DNA of 64,000 bases from GCA-2706205 sp964215955. Its GTDB lineage: Bacteria > Bdellovibrionota > Bacteriovoracia > Bacteriovoracales > Bacteriovoracaceae. Below, piece after piece: positions 32,811-42,204 of the stretch. The DNA is taken from the NCBI GenBank assembly GCA_964215955.1, contig CAXPDR010000019.1:49330-113329 (forward strand), read 5' to 3'. The translations under genes were made by a program, and so were the position numbers. Below the pieces are notes generated by a model. It was not told where the DNA came from. It saw only the letters and a list, made by a program, of their open reading frames with translations, and did not search any database. Numbering within the stretch: the stretch's first letter is position 1; every line of letters starts with the position of its first letter.

Positions 32811-33671
32811 TTGTATAACTTCAATAAACAAATTTATTTAAGTGCTTCGAAAGATAATCTTTCTAGGTTTTCTGGTTTTGTGAAGGCATTAAAAAATTCT
32901 ACAAATTGCTCGAGTATTGATCAAGTTGATGAGAATTGCAAGGGGCTAATTGTTGTCCTGGGAGGAGATGGAAGCCTTAATTATTTAATTAATAATTTAG
33001 AAAACCTCTCTCGGTTTAATATTGTTTATTTCCCTTGTGGGACTGCAAATGATTTTGCTCGTTCGGTGAGGTTAAAACCTATTAATCCTAGTTGGACTTC
33101 GCTGAATGACATTATAGGTAATGCAGCTATTGTAAAAATTCCAGTTATGAACTGTAATCAAAGAAAATTTATAAATGTTGCAACAGGCGGAGCTCCTGCT
33201 AAAGTTACTGAAAGTGGTTCTGACAATTTAAAAGAATATGGGGGAAGGTTTAGTTATTATGTTAATGCCTTAGAAAAAGCGGTTTCTCCAGAAGTTATTG
33301 ATGTAAGAATTAACATAGACAATAGCATAGAGTTTGAAGAAAAATTGTATGGATTTGCGATCTTACAGGGCTTGTATGCTGGTGGTGGTGTAAAGCTTTC
33401 ACCTACTATAGCACCAAATTTCCAAAAACATTTTGAAATCACAGGAATTAAAAGTCCTCAATTGGTTAATGGTCTTAACTCATTGATGAAATTTCAAACT
33501 GAGAAAAAACCTGTTAAGGAAACTGATGAAAGTGTAATTTATGAAAAGGCTGAATTTATAAAGGTTTCTGGAAACAAAGAGATACCTGTAAAACTAGATG
33601 GCGAAGAGTATTTTTCAGATGAATTAAACTTTAAAAAAAGTGATGATTATTTAAATCTTTTTTATTATTAA
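32811..33671 (+). CDS. Diacylglycerol/lipid kinase-family protein (YegS-like)
   Basis: 286 residues, TTG start with AAGGA 8 bases upstream. The DAGK catalytic glycine loop is VVLGGD53GSLN at about 49-56, followed by FPCGTANDFARS, the second nucleotide-binding motif, and an EYGGRFSYY segment. It phosphorylates a lipid (diacylglycerol, phosphatidylglycerol or sphingosine-like) with ATP, at the inner leaflet. It sits in the envelope-stress block and could remodel membrane lipids there. Confidence 0.85.
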   Translation: MYNFNKQIYLSASKDNLSRFSGFVKALKNSTNCSSIDQVDENCKGLIVVLGGDGSLNYLINNLENLSRFNIVYFPCGTANDFARSVRLKPINPSWTSLNDIIGNAAIVKIPVMNCNQRKFINVATGGAPAKVTESGSDNLKEYGGRFSYYVNALEKAVSPEVIDVRINIDNSIEFEEKLYGFAILQGLYAGGGVKLSPTIAPNFQKHFEITGIKSPQLVNGLNSLMKFQTEKKPVKETDESVIYEKAEFIKVSGNKEIPVKLDGEEYFSDELNFKKSDDYLNLFYY

Positions 33672-33684
33672 AGGAGAAAGTTAT

Positions 33685-33909
33685 ATGAGCAATAATGATG
33701 AACCGAAAATTATACCTAATAAACCCAAACATCCTCAAAAGGATCCACAACCGACTAAGCCAGGGATTCCTCGGCGAATACCAGATCATTCCGATCCCTC
33801 TAAGGAAAAACCTATTGAGGTTCCACCAGATAGACCTAAAGAGGTACCAGTTCGTGGACCAAAGCCTGATAAAATTAAAACAATTCCTAATGGTGACTTA
33901 TTGAATTGA
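33685..33909 (+). CDS. Small proline-rich protein of unknown function
   Basis: 74 residues, ATG behind AAAGGAGAAAGTT. A quarter of residues are Pro and most others charged (PKIIPNKPKHPQKDPQPTKP then repeats of K/R-x-P), with no hydrophobic core, so it is probably unfolded. It follows the lipid kinase by 13 bases, likely co-transcribed. The overlapping frame at 33695 is a shadow. No family known. Confidence 0.6.
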   Translation: MSNNDEPKIIPNKPKHPQKDPQPTKPGIPRRIPDHSDPSKEKPIEVPPDRPKEVPVRGPKPDKIKTIPNGDLLN

Positions 33910-34210
33910 ATAACTAATCTTTTTTAGTCCGGCTACATCTTTTAAATGCTTTAAGATGCCTATTATGGCCGGCAGATTGGAGCCTATTAAAAACCTTCAA
34001 TAAGTAAACCCCTTGTTGACTATAGAGTCGCTTGAATGGTGGTTCCTGAAATTGACCCAGATCATAATAGGAAAAAATTTATAAAATCTTAATATCTTTG
34101 TCGTGGACTCAAATATTATTTGAAGTCTAGAAGTTGTATAACAACATTTATCGAAGTTGACATAAAATTAACATTGTTTTTGTTGTTTTTCAAAAATCTA
34201 CCATTTAATA
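33910..34210. other. Gene-free stretch with a two-stem hairpin
   Basis: CCGGC at 33929-33933 pairs with GCCGG at 33968-33972, and inside it CATCTT (33936-33941) pairs with AAGATG (33953-33958). This can fold behind the lipid-kinase operon as a stop or small RNA fragment. The rest, up to the MarR promoter, shows no frame or motif I can name. Confidence 0.35.
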
Positions 34211-34229
34211 TAGTTAACCAAGTTAACTA
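34182..34229 (+). promoter_or_regulatory. MarR-gene promoter with palindromic operator
   Basis: TAGTTAAC-CAA-GTTAACTA (34211-34229) is a 19-bp palindrome with perfect 8-bp arms, just before the MarR start. It overlaps the end of the -10-like TAATAT (34206-34211); TTGTTT at 34182-34187 is 18 bases upstream. A classic place for MarR self-repression. Confidence 0.75.
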
Positions 34230-34242
34230 ATTTGGTAAGGTG

Positions 34243-34689
34243 ATGACAAAATTAAACATTTCTAGAAAATACATAGAAACCATTCCACTTTGTTTGGGAT
34301 TAATGAAACCTTATATTACTAAGGTCTGTAATGTTGAGATCAGTTTTCCGAAATATAGAATAATTGGCCTGATTATCAGTGGAAGCTCTACTGTGAGCGA
34401 GATAGCTGATTTTATGCATGTTTCAAAACCTGCAATATCAAAATTGGTAGACTCTCTTACAAACGAAAAATATATTTCTAAGCATATTTGTCCTAAAGAT
34501 AGACGAATTGTCTATCTTCGAGCCACGCATAAAGGAATTAAAAAATTCGAAAAGGTCAGACATCTCGCCAGCGAAATGTTTTTGGAAAACCTAGAAGGAC
34601 TAAATAAGAAAGAAGTGAATGAAATTCAGAAAGCATTAAATGTTTTAGAGAACTTTGCTTTGAAACAAATAGGAGATGTCAGTTGTTAA
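34243..34689 (+). CDS. MarR-family repressor of the efflux operon
   Basis: About 148 residues from ATG 34243 (GTG at 34240 is an alternative). Winged helix: VSEIADFMHVSKPAISKLVDSLTNEKYISKHICPKDRRIVYLRATHKGI, with the DxRxxxxxLT-like wing of MarR. Flanked by long helices for dimerisation. It probably represses itself and the TolC and RND genes from the palindrome upstream, and releases on drug or phenolic ligands. The next gene's start lies inside its end. Confidence 0.9.
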   Translation: MTKLNISRKYIETIPLCLGLMKPYITKVCNVEISFPKYRIIGLIISGSSTVSEIADFMHVSKPAISKLVDSLTNEKYISKHICPKDRRIVYLRATHKGIKKFEKVRHLASEMFLENLEGLNKKEVNEIQKALNVLENFALKQIGDVSC

Positions 34690-35903
34690 AATATGTCGGT
34701 TTAATTTTTATTAGCTATACTTCCAGTTTTGCTAGTGTAGACGATTTGTATTTAAAATCATTGAAAAGTTCTAAACAGGTTGAAATCTTTAATTTAGAAG
34801 AAGAAAACTCTAAAGCGAACTTAGATGCTGTTACATCCAGCTTATATCCTAGTCTAGATATAAATAATTCAAACACCTATCAAAAAGATTACGATACTGA
34901 TGGTGATGGGGGTAATAAAATTGACTCTGATGTTTATCTTTCGTTATCTCAAAAACTTTTTCAAGGTGGAGCCGAATTTGCTTTAAATGATTACAGAAAA
35001 TTGGTTCCGAAGCAAGCTGCGGCCTTGAGAGAACAAAATCTTTCAGAATATTACAGGGATTTTACAAATTTATACTTCCAAGTATCTTCAGCTAAAGAAG
35101 AAAACGAAAAAATAGAGGCTTTGTTAAATAATCTTAAAAAAAGGTTATCTATAGTCCGTAAAAGGGCTAAAATAGGAAGAGACAGAAAAGCCGATTTATT
35201 GGCTCTTGAGTCTCAGATGCACAAACTAGAATCAGATCTTCTAGGAAGTATGGCCCAATATAAAACGGCTTTAACCAGTTTTAAAAACTTTTCTGGTCTT
35301 GAAGATATAGGGAGCTTCCAAAATAGAATTGATCCACTTGAGTTGACACTAGTGAAAGATAGAGATTTAGGAAAGATTCCTTCTCTAAGTTATCTAGAGC
35401 ATGATTATCAAGCATCACTTATTGATACACGAATTGAAAAATCAAAATATTATCCTCAGGTAGATCTTAACACTAATTATTATTTAAATACTAATGAGTA
35501 CAATGAGAATGATTGGGCAGTTAGTGTCAATGTAAAGCTCAATTTATTTGACTTCGGGGTTAAATCATCAAGTGTACAAAGTAAAAATGTTCAAGCCAAT
35601 ATCAAAAATGCAAGATTAGAGTATGGAAAAAGAAATGCCAAAAATGATTGGAATAACTTCGTTAATAATTTTGATGTCAAAAAAAATGAGTTGGTTAAGC
35701 TTAAGAAAGCTCTAAAAAGCAGTAAGGCTTCTTATCAAGAGCAATTACAAGACTTAGAAAAAGGTCTTGTCACCCAAATCGAAGTTATTCGAAGCTTAGA
35801 TGATGTTATTGAATTAGAAAAATTAGTAATTCGCTCTGCTCTTAATGTTAAATCTTTATACTATCAAGCAAATGCTTTTCTAGGTAATTTACCTAAAGAA
35901 TAA
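34683..35903 (+). CDS. TolC-family outer membrane channel
   Basis: 406 residues, TTG start with GGAGAT 7 bases upstream and overlapping the MarR stop by 7 bases. A signal peptide-like KYVGLIFISYTSSFAS, then two TolC repeats with alternating coiled helices and beta strands: LYPSLDINNSNTYQ, VYLSLSQKLFQGG, and KYYPQVDLNTNYYLNTN with NVKLNLFDFG, then ending in an aromatic- and helix-rich tail. It forms the exit duct of an RND or ABC pump. It is coupled to the RND gene (12-base gap). Confidence 0.85.
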   Translation: MLKYVGLIFISYTSSFASVDDLYLKSLKSSKQVEIFNLEEENSKANLDAVTSSLYPSLDINNSNTYQKDYDTDGDGGNKIDSDVYLSLSQKLFQGGAEFALNDYRKLVPKQAAALREQNLSEYYRDFTNLYFQVSSAKEENEKIEALLNNLKKRLSIVRKRAKIGRDRKADLLALESQMHKLESDLLGSMAQYKTALTSFKNFSGLEDIGSFQNRIDPLELTLVKDRDLGKIPSLSYLEHDYQASLIDTRIEKSKYYPQVDLNTNYYLNTNEYNENDWAVSVNVKLNLFDFGVKSSSVQSKNVQANIKNARLEYGKRNAKNDWNNFVNNFDVKKNELVKLKKALKSSKASYQEQLQDLEKGLVTQIEVIRSLDDVIELEKLVIRSALNVKSLYYQANAFLGNLPKE

Positions 35904-35915
35904 GGAAGTCTAAAA

Positions 35916-38900
35916 ATGAAAATCTCTTCAATTTCCATAAAAAATCCCGTCTTTGCATGGATGTTAATGTGCTCCCTTATTCTTTTTGGTGTTTTAGGCT
36001 TTAGGGAGCTTGGAATTAATGAAAATCCGGATGTTGATTATCCTTCAATATCCATTTCTTATGAATACGAAGGCGCAACTCCTGAAGTTGTTGAAAAGGA
36101 TATTTTGGAGCCAGTGGAGTCCGTTCTTGTTTCAATGCAGGGGATAAAGGATATGACCTCAACTGCAGGAAGGGCTCAAGGTAGAATTGAACTAGAGTTT
36201 AGTTTAGATAAGGATATAGACTTTGCCCTTCAAGAGGTTCAAACTTTACTAGGGAGAGCTCAAAGACAACTTCCTGACAGCATTGAAACCCCTACAGTGA
36301 CTAAATCAAACGCCGCAGATGATCCCATTATGTATTTAGCTCTTGTATCAACAACCTTGAATGAGAGAGAACTTAATTTATTATTCAAAGATGGAGTTAT
36401 TGATCAATTAACCACTATAGAAGGAGTTTCTGAAGTAAGAGCTTTTGGCGCAAGAGATCCCATGATGAGGATTGATGTCAAAGCTGAATTATTGGCAAAA
36501 TATCAATTAACCGTTTCTGATATTGTTGAAACTCTAGAGCGAGAGAGTCTAGAGTTACCTGCTGGAAAGTTTGAAACGCCTGAAACCGAAACAAGTATTA
36601 GGGTTTTAGGTGAAGGAAGAACTGTCGAAGATTTTCAAGATATGATTATTAGTCGAAGAGGTGGAAGGGCCAATTATGTACCCATAAGATTAAAAGACGT
36701 TGCTCATATTTATCAAGGTGTTGAAAATAGAACCAGAATTTCAAGAGTAAATAAGGTTCCATCGCTTTCAATGCCGATATATAAACAGCGTGGGGTAAAT
36801 GCTGTAGAGGTGGCAGATAGAGTTAAGGAAAGAGTTAAGGAAATTTCAAAAACACTACCTGAAGGAACCAATCTTTCAGTTAACTTTGATAGGACCACAT
36901 TTATTAGACTATCGATTAATGACCTTCTCAAAAACTTACTCATTTCAGTGCTTCTTACTTCATTTGTATGCTGGTTGTTTTTAAATTCAATTTCAGCAAC
37001 AATAAACATTTTGCTGGCGATACCAACAGCGATTATTGGAACTTTTGCTTTTATGCATCTTTTAGGATTTTCGTTAAATACCTTTTCTCTACTTGGTTTA
37101 ACTTTAGCGATTGGAATTGTTGTCGATGATGCTATTGTTATGCTTGAAAATATCGTACGTTATGCAAAAAGCGGGTATGATAAAGTTCAAGCCTCATTTA
37201 AAGGTAGTAGTGAGATCGCATTTGCCGTACTTGCGACAACAGCTGTTCTTGTAGCCATTTTTGCTCCTATTACTCTCATGCCAGGAATTGAAGGACGATT
37301 TTTTCAGGAGTTTGCCCTTACAATTTGTATTGCTGTCAGTTTATCTTCGCTGGAAGCCTTAACCCTTGCTCCAATGAGATGTTCCCAATTTTTAAATGTT
37401 AAGGCTAAAGGTATTTTCGTTCATAGGTGGGTCGATCAATTTGTCGATACAACAAGAAAATTTTATATAAAAAATTTAGAATTGGCATTAAGGCATAGAT
37501 TTAAAGTCATTTTTATCTCTATTGGTGTTGTTTTAAGTTCACTATTTACTTTAAATTATATTGATAAGGAATTTTCTCCAGAGTCGGATAGAGGTTTCAT
37601 GTTTGTCATATTTATTGCTCCAGACGGGAAAAGTCTAGACTATACTAATGAAAAAGTGAAGGAGTATGAAAAAGTTGTTGAAAAAAATCCTGATGTTAGA
37701 AGAATGATTGTTGCGGTTGGTGGTGGTCGTGGTGCAACCACGGGTAACAGAGGTTTTGGTGTTATAATTCTTAAAGATAGGGAAGAGCGGACGAATAGCC
37801 AGTTTGAAGTCGCCGCTGCATTAAGAAAGGAACTTTCTAAAATTCAAGGCATAAGAATTATCGTTAGGGATAGAATGGGCTCTGCTATCGGTGGAAGAAG
37901 AGGAAGTCCTATCGAATTTACAATCACCGGTCCGGATGCAGAAATTCAAGCGCAACTTTTTAAACAATTACAAAAAGAAATGAATGAATCTAAACTTATG
38001 GTTGGAGTTCGGTCTGATGATATAGGTGAACTTCCAGAGGTACATATACTCCCCGATAGATTAAAGGCTCAGCAGCGAGGTGTTGAGATTTCTACGATAG
38101 CAAAAACTTTAAATATAGGAGTAGGTGGAGTTGCAGCTGCTAAATATACAGAAAGTGGAAGGCGGTATGATGTATTTGTTCAACTTGAAGAAAAAGATAG
38201 AACCAGCCAAACGATCTCTGAGCTTCTTTTACAAAATAATAGAGGAGAATTTGTGACTTTAAAAGATGTTGTTACGATTAGCGATGCATTTGGTCCGCAG
38301 TCCATCTATAGAGAAAATCGAGCTAGAGGAATTAGAGTTGATGCCAACTTAGGAAATGGAATAGCCCAAAGTCAGGCGATTCAGTTCATTAAAGATGCAG
38401 GTAAAAAACTATTACCTTCAGGTTATAACTTAAAATTCTCAAAAGATCTTAATGATTCACTATTTGGTATTCTCCTAATTATGGTCCTTGGCTTGGTTAT
38501 TGCTTATATGGTTCTTGCGAGTCAATTTAACTCTTTTTCAGATCCATTTACAGTTTTTATGGCAATTCCTTTCGGCTTGGCAGGTTCTTTTATGGCCTTG
38601 TGGCTTTCCGGTAGCACATTAAATATTTATTCAATGATCGGGATTCTTTTAACAATGGGGATCGTGAAGAAAACTTCTATTCTAATCGTTGAATTCTCCA
38701 ACCAATTACGAGATGAAGGTAAAGAGCTACAAGATGCCATTCTTCATGCATGTGAAACTCGTTTCAGACCAATTGTTATGACGACTTTTACGACGTTAGC
38801 TTCAGCCATTCCAGCAGCTGTTATTATTGGAGCTGGCTCAGAAACTCGAAGACCTATGGCCTTAGTTATTATCGGGGGTGTATTTCTGTCTACTATTTTT

Positions 38901-38975
38901 ACTCTTGTCGTAATTCCGTGTTTTTATTCTCTCGTGGCCAAACCTCGTAGAAAAATATTAGAAGAATTAGATTAA
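35916..38975 (+). CDS. RND efflux pump inner-membrane transporter, HAE-1-like
   Basis: 1019 residues, typical AcrB length. Proton-relay residues present: GIVVDDAIVMLENIVR (two Asp in TM4) and MGIVKKTSILIVEF (Lys in TM10). The periplasmic porter domains show SMQGIKDMTSTAGRAQGRIELEFSLDKDIDFALQEVQ and PEVHILPDRLKAQQRGV. It exports toxic compounds by proton exchange via TolC. The operon lacks the usual HlyD/AcrA-type adaptor, which is odd. It overlaps the radical SAM gene tail-to-tail by 4 bases. Confidence 0.9.
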   Translation: MKISSISIKNPVFAWMLMCSLILFGVLGFRELGINENPDVDYPSISISYEYEGATPEVVEKDILEPVESVLVSMQGIKDMTSTAGRAQGRIELEFSLDKDIDFALQEVQTLLGRAQRQLPDSIETPTVTKSNAADDPIMYLALVSTTLNERELNLLFKDGVIDQLTTIEGVSEVRAFGARDPMMRIDVKAELLAKYQLTVSDIVETLERESLELPAGKFETPETETSIRVLGEGRTVEDFQDMIISRRGGRANYVPIRLKDVAHIYQGVENRTRISRVNKVPSLSMPIYKQRGVNAVEVADRVKERVKEISKTLPEGTNLSVNFDRTTFIRLSINDLLKNLLISVLLTSFVCWLFLNSISATINILLAIPTAIIGTFAFMHLLGFSLNTFSLLGLTLAIGIVVDDAIVMLENIVRYAKSGYDKVQASFKGSSEIAFAVLATTAVLVAIFAPITLMPGIEGRFFQEFALTICIAVSLSSLEALTLAPMRCSQFLNVKAKGIFVHRWVDQFVDTTRKFYIKNLELALRHRFKVIFISIGVVLSSLFTLNYIDKEFSPESDRGFMFVIFIAPDGKSLDYTNEKVKEYEKVVEKNPDVRRMIVAVGGGRGATTGNRGFGVIILKDREERTNSQFEVAAALRKELSKIQGIRIIVRDRMGSAIGGRRGSPIEFTITGPDAEIQAQLFKQLQKEMNESKLMVGVRSDDIGELPEVHILPDRLKAQQRGVEISTIAKTLNIGVGGVAAAKYTESGRRYDVFVQLEEKDRTSQTISELLLQNNRGEFVTLKDVVTISDAFGPQSIYRENRARGIRVDANLGNGIAQSQAIQFIKDAGKKLLPSGYNLKFSKDLNDSLFGILLIMVLGLVIAYMVLASQFNSFSDPFTVFMAIPFGLAGSFMALWLSGSTLNIYSMIGILLTMGIVKKTSILIVEFSNQLRDEGKELQDAILHACETRFRPIVMTTFTTLASAIPAAVIIGAGSETRRPMALVIIGGVFLSTIFTLVVIPCFYSLVAKPRRKILEELD

Positions 38976-39766
38976 TTAGTATTGGTACATTTTTTACAGA
39001 TTTCTAAATCGTACTGACCTTTAAAAATGTCAGTACGTAACTTTTTAAATTCTTCATTATTCCAGATTTCTTTGATGTCCTTTTTTTTGATATTTCCAAA
39101 ATTTATATCGCTATTGAAATCATTACAGCAAAGTATTACTTCTCCGGTTGCATCAATAACAAGGGTCGATTTAGGATGATAACATCTTGAATGACTAATA
39201 GGGTTGTCTACTGGAAGTAAGCCACCTCTATTATAAAAACTTAGTTGATCTCCATTTCGATATTCAATATTTAAATGTTTTTTATACCTTGATATCAGAC
39301 CTTTGAGCTCTAGGTTCTTGTTTTGTGGACTATGGTTCGTAATAATAAGGCCATCGACTTTGGCATTTATTAGTTTTTCAAATATGTCGGAATTAAGATA
39401 ATCACCGTTAGTGTGAATACCGACTATTGATTTGGGACGTTTAAGTTTTATATAGCTAACGATATCAAAAAGCCTATCATCAAGAAGAGGCTCTCCATAA
39501 AAATGAGGAAGAAATTTTCCATTAAAATTGATTGAAACTAATTGATCAACTATTGATTTTATATCTTCTATATCGAGCTTAATTTCATTTTTTTTCAGAC
39601 CGCGATCGGAAATAGAATTAGGGCAATAACTGCATCTTCTATTGCAATAAGTAGTTGTTTCTAAAATAATTGTGTTGAAATAACCTTGTAGACCATTTGA
39701 TATATTTAAAAAATCAAAATAGTAATACCAAATACTGTTAAATGGGGAAATAAGATTTTTCAACAT
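38972..39766 (-). CDS. Radical SAM protein with SPASM domain
   Basis: 264 residues. The Fe-S motif is C41-N-R-R-C45-S-Y-C48. About 190-264 form a SPASM-type domain with CYHPKSTLVIDATGEVILCCNDFN and EICKKCTNTN, which binds further clusters. SPASM enzymes mature peptides or modify sugars; here there is no obvious precursor peptide next to it. Its substrate is unknown. Lone gene, tail-to-tail with RND. Confidence 0.85.
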   Translation of the reverse strand: MLKNLISPFNSIWYYYFDFLNISNGLQGYFNTIILETTTYCNRRCSYCPNSISDRGLKKNEIKLDIEDIKSIVDQLVSINFNGKFLPHFYGEPLLDDRLFDIVSYIKLKRPKSIVGIHTNGDYLNSDIFEKLINAKVDGLIITNHSPQNKNLELKGLISRYKKHLNIEYRNGDQLSFYNRGGLLPVDNPISHSRCYHPKSTLVIDATGEVILCCNDFNSDINFGNIKKKDIKEIWNNEEFKKLRTDIFKGQYDLEICKKCTNTN

Positions 39767-39823
39767 ACTTCTTATGATAAGCTATATATTAGGCGGCATC
39801 AAGCTAGATATTAAGAGGTAGAT

Positions 39824-40378
39824 ATGAAAAATATTGAAAAAAAATTGGAAGAGGTATTACAATTTTGGTTTGAAGAGTTAAGCCCAGAGGATTGGTGGAA
39901 AAAAAGTGAACAAATTGATCATCAAATTATGGATAGGTTTTTAGAACTTCATAAATTTCTGAAGGAAGAAAGGCTTGATGGCAAAAGAGTTTCCCCAGAA
40001 CTTAAATTAGCTGAAATTATAGTTCTCGATCAATTTTCGAGAAACATATTTAGAGATACTCCTGAGTCATTTTCCTGTGATGATTTTGCTTTAAGTTGTG
40101 CGAGAAAAGCAATAAAATCTGGAGATGATCTAAAGGTTAATGAGTCGAAGAGAGCTTTTTTTTACATGCCCTATATGCATAGTGAAGATATTAAGACTCA
40201 TGATGAAGCCATTGCTTTATTTGTGAAATTAGGAAATGAGAATTATTTAAAATTTGAAAAAGCTCATCGCGATATCATAAAGCGTTTTGGTCGTTATCCG
40301 CATAGAAATGAAATTCTTGGAAGAGTTTCTACCGAGGAAGAAGTTGAGTTTTTAAAAAAACCGGGTTCTTCTTTTTGA
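39824..40378 (+). CDS. DUF924 family protein
   Basis: 184 residues, GAGGTAG site. The DUF924 hallmarks are seen: VLQFWFEELSPEDWWKKSEQID at the start, EIIVLDQFSRNIFRDTPESFSCDDFAL, FFYMPYMHSEDIKTHDEAIALF and HRDIIKRFGRYPHRNEILGR. All-helical TPR-like fold; function unknown. Cytoplasmic. Next gene is 36 bases downstream. Confidence 0.9.
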   Translation: MKNIEKKLEEVLQFWFEELSPEDWWKKSEQIDHQIMDRFLELHKFLKEERLDGKRVSPELKLAEIIVLDQFSRNIFRDTPESFSCDDFALSCARKAIKSGDDLKVNESKRAFFYMPYMHSEDIKTHDEAIALFVKLGNENYLKFEKAHRDIIKRFGRYPHRNEILGRVSTEEEVEFLKKPGSSF

Positions 40379-40414
40379 GAAAGTATAATGGTATTGGATA
40401 AATAAAGGATTATT

Positions 40415-40693
40415 ATGGATTGGAAACTCTTTACAGCTACATTTGCTACGATTTTTATTGCTGAAATAGGGGATAAAACTCAATTTGCAGCCATGGCGGC
40501 TGCTTCACAAACAAGATCTACTATGACTGTTTTATTGGCCACTGTTTGTGCTTTAGCCATTGCTGGGTCATTAGGGGTTGCTGGTGGGACAATTTTAAGT
40601 AAGTATATTGATCCTGAAAAATTAAAATATGTATCAGGTACAGCTTTTATTTTAATGGGAGTTTGGATTTTGTTTAAAAAATCTGGTTCTTAA
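40415..40693 (+). CDS. TMEM165/Gdt1-type cation transporter half
   Basis: 92 residues, three membrane helices with one copy of the family motif AEIGDKTQF. Full Gdt1 proteins (bacterial MneA-like) have two repeats; a 92-residue half would need to dimerise, as other half-size forms do. Probably exports Mn2+ or Ca2+. It overlaps the convergent 40690 gene by 4 bases. There is no yybP riboswitch in the short upstream gap. Confidence 0.85.
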   Translation: MDWKLFTATFATIFIAEIGDKTQFAAMAAASQTRSTMTVLLATVCALAIAGSLGVAGGTILSKYIDPEKLKYVSGTAFILMGVWILFKKSGS

Positions 40694-41028
40694 ATATCGT
40701 AAGTGCAACTTACCCTGACTGGAATTGTTTTTAGTTCCTCTAATAAACTTTCATAGGTCGAAATAGCAGCAGAGCCATTTTCTTTGATTTTATAAATTGT
40801 TTTACCGTTAATATCTTTGGTTGAAAGTATTTTAAAGTTATCAAATAATATATCTTCTAACCTTGTATGGGCGTAATCAGACACGCTTTCCCAAGAAACT
40901 GTCACGGTATATTGATTCAATTTAACGTAACCAGTTGCATAATAGGCATTTTGGCATTCAGATCTAAGACTTTGCGCCTGTACTGAAAATGAAAAAATGA
41001 AAACTGATACAATTAAAATAAATCTCAT
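40690..41028 (-). CDS. Small exported protein of unknown function
   Basis: About 112 residues from the ATG at 41028, chosen because AGAGGTCA lies 5 bases before and the following residues MRFILIVSVFIFSFSVQAQ form a signal peptide; a longer frame to 41064 has no site. Mature part has two cysteines (SECQNA and SCTYDI), which could pair, in a small alpha/beta domain (YHxVSWESVSDYAHTRLEDILFDNF). No family known. Confidence 0.55.
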   Translation of the reverse strand: MRFILIVSVFIFSFSVQAQSLRSECQNAYYATGYVKLNQYTVTVSWESVSDYAHTRLEDILFDNFKILSTKDINGKTIYKIKENGSAAISTYESLLEELKTIPVRVSCTYDI

Positions 41029-41160
41029 AAAATGACCTCTGAAAATTTTCCTTTTAGGTATCAATTATTTCTTAAAATGACCTTTATAATTAGAAATATA
41101 TGAAAAAAATACTTAGTTAATCCGCTGACTAAAGACAAATTGATTGATATGTTTGTGTTT

Positions 41161-42204
41161 ATGAGAAAAATTAATGTTGGTATTATAGGTTTTGGTCTTT
41201 CCGGTAGGGTATTTCATACGAGTCTTTTACTCGCAAGTCCGGAATATCGAATAGTAAAAGTTTTCAGTTCCAGGGAAAAAGAGATTAAGAGCATTTTACC
41301 AGATGCCACAGTTGTAAATGAGTTAGAGGACATTTTTAATGATTCAGAAATCGATCTGGTCATTATATGTGGACCGAATAAGTTTCACTTTGAACAAACA
41401 AAACTAGCTTTAGAGGCTGGGAAGCATGTTGTGGTTGAAAAACCTTTTGTTGTAAATTCTAAAGAAGGTGAAGAACTCATTATACTGGCCGAGCAAAAAG
41501 AGCTGATTTTAACTGTTTTTCATAACAGAAGATGGGATGGTGATTTCCTAAACCTTAAAAAAGCAATAAATAATAATCTTTTAGGTCCTATTCAACAATT
41601 TGAATCCAATTTTGATCGTTGGAGGCCTAGTATCAGACAAAATAAGTGGAAAGAAATGGAGGGTGAGGGAACTGGAATTTTGTACGACCTTGGTTCTCAC
41701 TTAATTGATCAGTGCTTAGATCTTTTTGGTATTCCTGAAGAAGTTTTAGCTGATATTGAAGAGCAGAAAAATAACCCTGGCGTTGTCGATTATTTTCATA
41801 TCATTTTTAGATATAAGAAAATGAGGGCGATACTTCATAGCTCTTCTTTTTCAAAAACCAGTCCTCGGTTCAGAGTATTAGGAGAAAAAGGAAACTTTAT
41901 TAAAAGTGAACTCGATAATCAAGAAGAACTTATGAGTATGGGAACCTCACCTTTAGATAATAATTTTGGTAAGGAGAATATTGAAGATTATCAAATTTAT
42001 TATGAGGACGAAAATGATTCTCAGTTTCAGTTAGAAAATGGACAATATTTAAGTTTTTATACTAATATGGCCCAAGCGATTATGGATAGAGAAAAAGCGT
42101 TTCTTCCAGTTGAGCCCAGGGATGCAGTTAATGTAATTAAGCTTATAGAATTATGCGTTTTAAGTAATAAAAAGAAATCATGGATAAAAGTAGAAAATTT
42201 TTGA
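41161..42204 (+). CDS. Gfo/Idh/MocA-family NAD(P)-dependent oxidoreductase
   Basis: About 347 residues. Rossmann entry INVGIIGFGLSGRVFH, then ICGPNKFHFEQTKLALEAGKHVVVEKPF, the EKP catalytic-lysine motif of the family, and GILYDLGSHLIDQCLDLFG (substrate/His region). It oxidises a sugar, inositol or biliverdin-like substrate. Start is ambiguous (41149 or 41161; no ribosome site). It overlaps the methyltransferase by up to 25 bases, so they are coupled. Confidence 0.85.
   Translation: MRKINVGIIGFGLSGRVFHTSLLLASPEYRIVKVFSSREKEIKSILPDATVVNELEDIFNDSEIDLVIICGPNKFHFEQTKLALEAGKHVVVEKPFVVNSKEGEELIILAEQKELILTVFHNRRWDGDFLNLKKAINNNLLGPIQQFESNFDRWRPSIRQNKWKEMEGEGTGILYDLGSHLIDQCLDLFGIPEEVLADIEEQKNNPGVVDYFHIIFRYKKMRAILHSSSFSKTSPRFRVLGEKGNFIKSELDNQEELMSMGTSPLDNNFGKENIEDYQIYYEDENDSQFQLENGQYLSFYTNMAQAIMDREKAFLPVEPRDAVNVIKLIELCVLSNKKKSWIKVENF

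Noticed and set aside
40379..40414. yybP-type manganese riboswitch before the Gdt1-like gene
   Set aside because: Only 36 bases are available and no stem is seen.
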